In this document: positions 64,000 through 64,000 of the stretch, one piece after another
How the letters are laid out: each line of letters begins with the position of its first letter
Numbering within the stretch: position 1 is the stretch's first letter
NCBI GenBank assembly: GCA_945830395.1
Contig: CALZYE010000002.1
Span: forward strand, 104,518-168,517
Direction: 5' to 3'
From: an uncultured Clostridia bacterium
GTDB lineage: Bacteria > Bacillota > Clostridia > Peptostreptococcales > Anaerovoracaceae
Length of the DNA stretch: 64,000 bases
The notes under the pieces: generated by a model
What the model saw: the letters and a program-made list of their open reading frames with translations, nothing else
What the model was told of the DNA's origin: nothing
Databases searched by the model: none
Program-made: the position numbers and the translations under genes

Positions 64000-64000
64000 C

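Overview
This is a window of about 43% GC from a low-GC Gram-positive anaerobe. The best guess is a member of Clostridia near the Anaerovoracaceae/Mogibacterium group, because of a clostridial 2[4Fe-4S] ferredoxin next to Rex, a short SRP RNA beside dnaX-ybaB-recR, ECF vitamin transporters, pyruvate carboxylase, and lysine/tyrosine-rich secreted proteins with cell-wall or fibronectin-like repeats. The genus is an inference. Almost all genes are on the minus strand. I found no rRNA, tRNA or intact insertion sequence.

Bases 1-8200 form a cobamide (vitamin B12) locus. Two cobalamin riboswitches of different architecture, each with its own promoter and an intrinsic terminator, face leftward. The full-length one precedes a 96-residue orphan protein and then an operon for an ECF transporter (T, fused double ATPase, B12-type S component) and a TIM-barrel protein that is a good candidate for the cobamide-remodelling phosphodiesterase CbiR. 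The compact one precedes a surface protein with a transcobalamin-like DUF4430 domain and a PQQ-type beta-propeller protein cut by the window edge. Together these suggest capture, import and lower-ligand remodelling of cobamides. Bases 8200-10715 hold a bacteriocin-type ABC ATPase and its DUF1430 permease, which is broken into three reading frames.

Bases 10830-14580 carry a probable operon: phosphopantetheinyl transferase, recX, a G3E GTPase with a long His/Cys tail, a second G3E GTPase that seems fused to a DUF1980-like domain, and a cysteine-rich small-domain protein. This looks like metal handling. Bases 14600-25500 are core cell biology: yerC with a palindromic promoter, a C-terminal processing protease, recJ, a murein hydrolase with ftsEX, recR-ybaB-dnaX and the SRP RNA, then two small membrane proteins.

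Bases 25500-44800 hold a P-loop protein, ferredoxin, rex, acpP, an ABC-F protein, the tRNA t6A genes tsaD-rimI-tsaB-tsaE with a riboflavin-type ECF S component, a PepV dipeptidase, a NifU-like protein, pyruvate carboxylase, an MscS channel, typA, and a DUF2207-LemA pair. Bases 44880-49390 are a polyamine potABCD operon under a cupin-HTH regulator with a clear operator. Then come a DMT transporter, a BaiN-like flavoprotein, hemW-lepA, a secreted transglutaminase, rpsT, deoD and a very large secreted M14 zinc carboxypeptidase.

At the right edge (62571-64000) two RAMP-superfamily genes, Csm5-like and Csm4-like, mark the end of a type III CRISPR-Cas operon that continues outside the window. The 750 bases before it are gene-poor and may contain decayed transposon sequence. 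No CRISPR array is visible.
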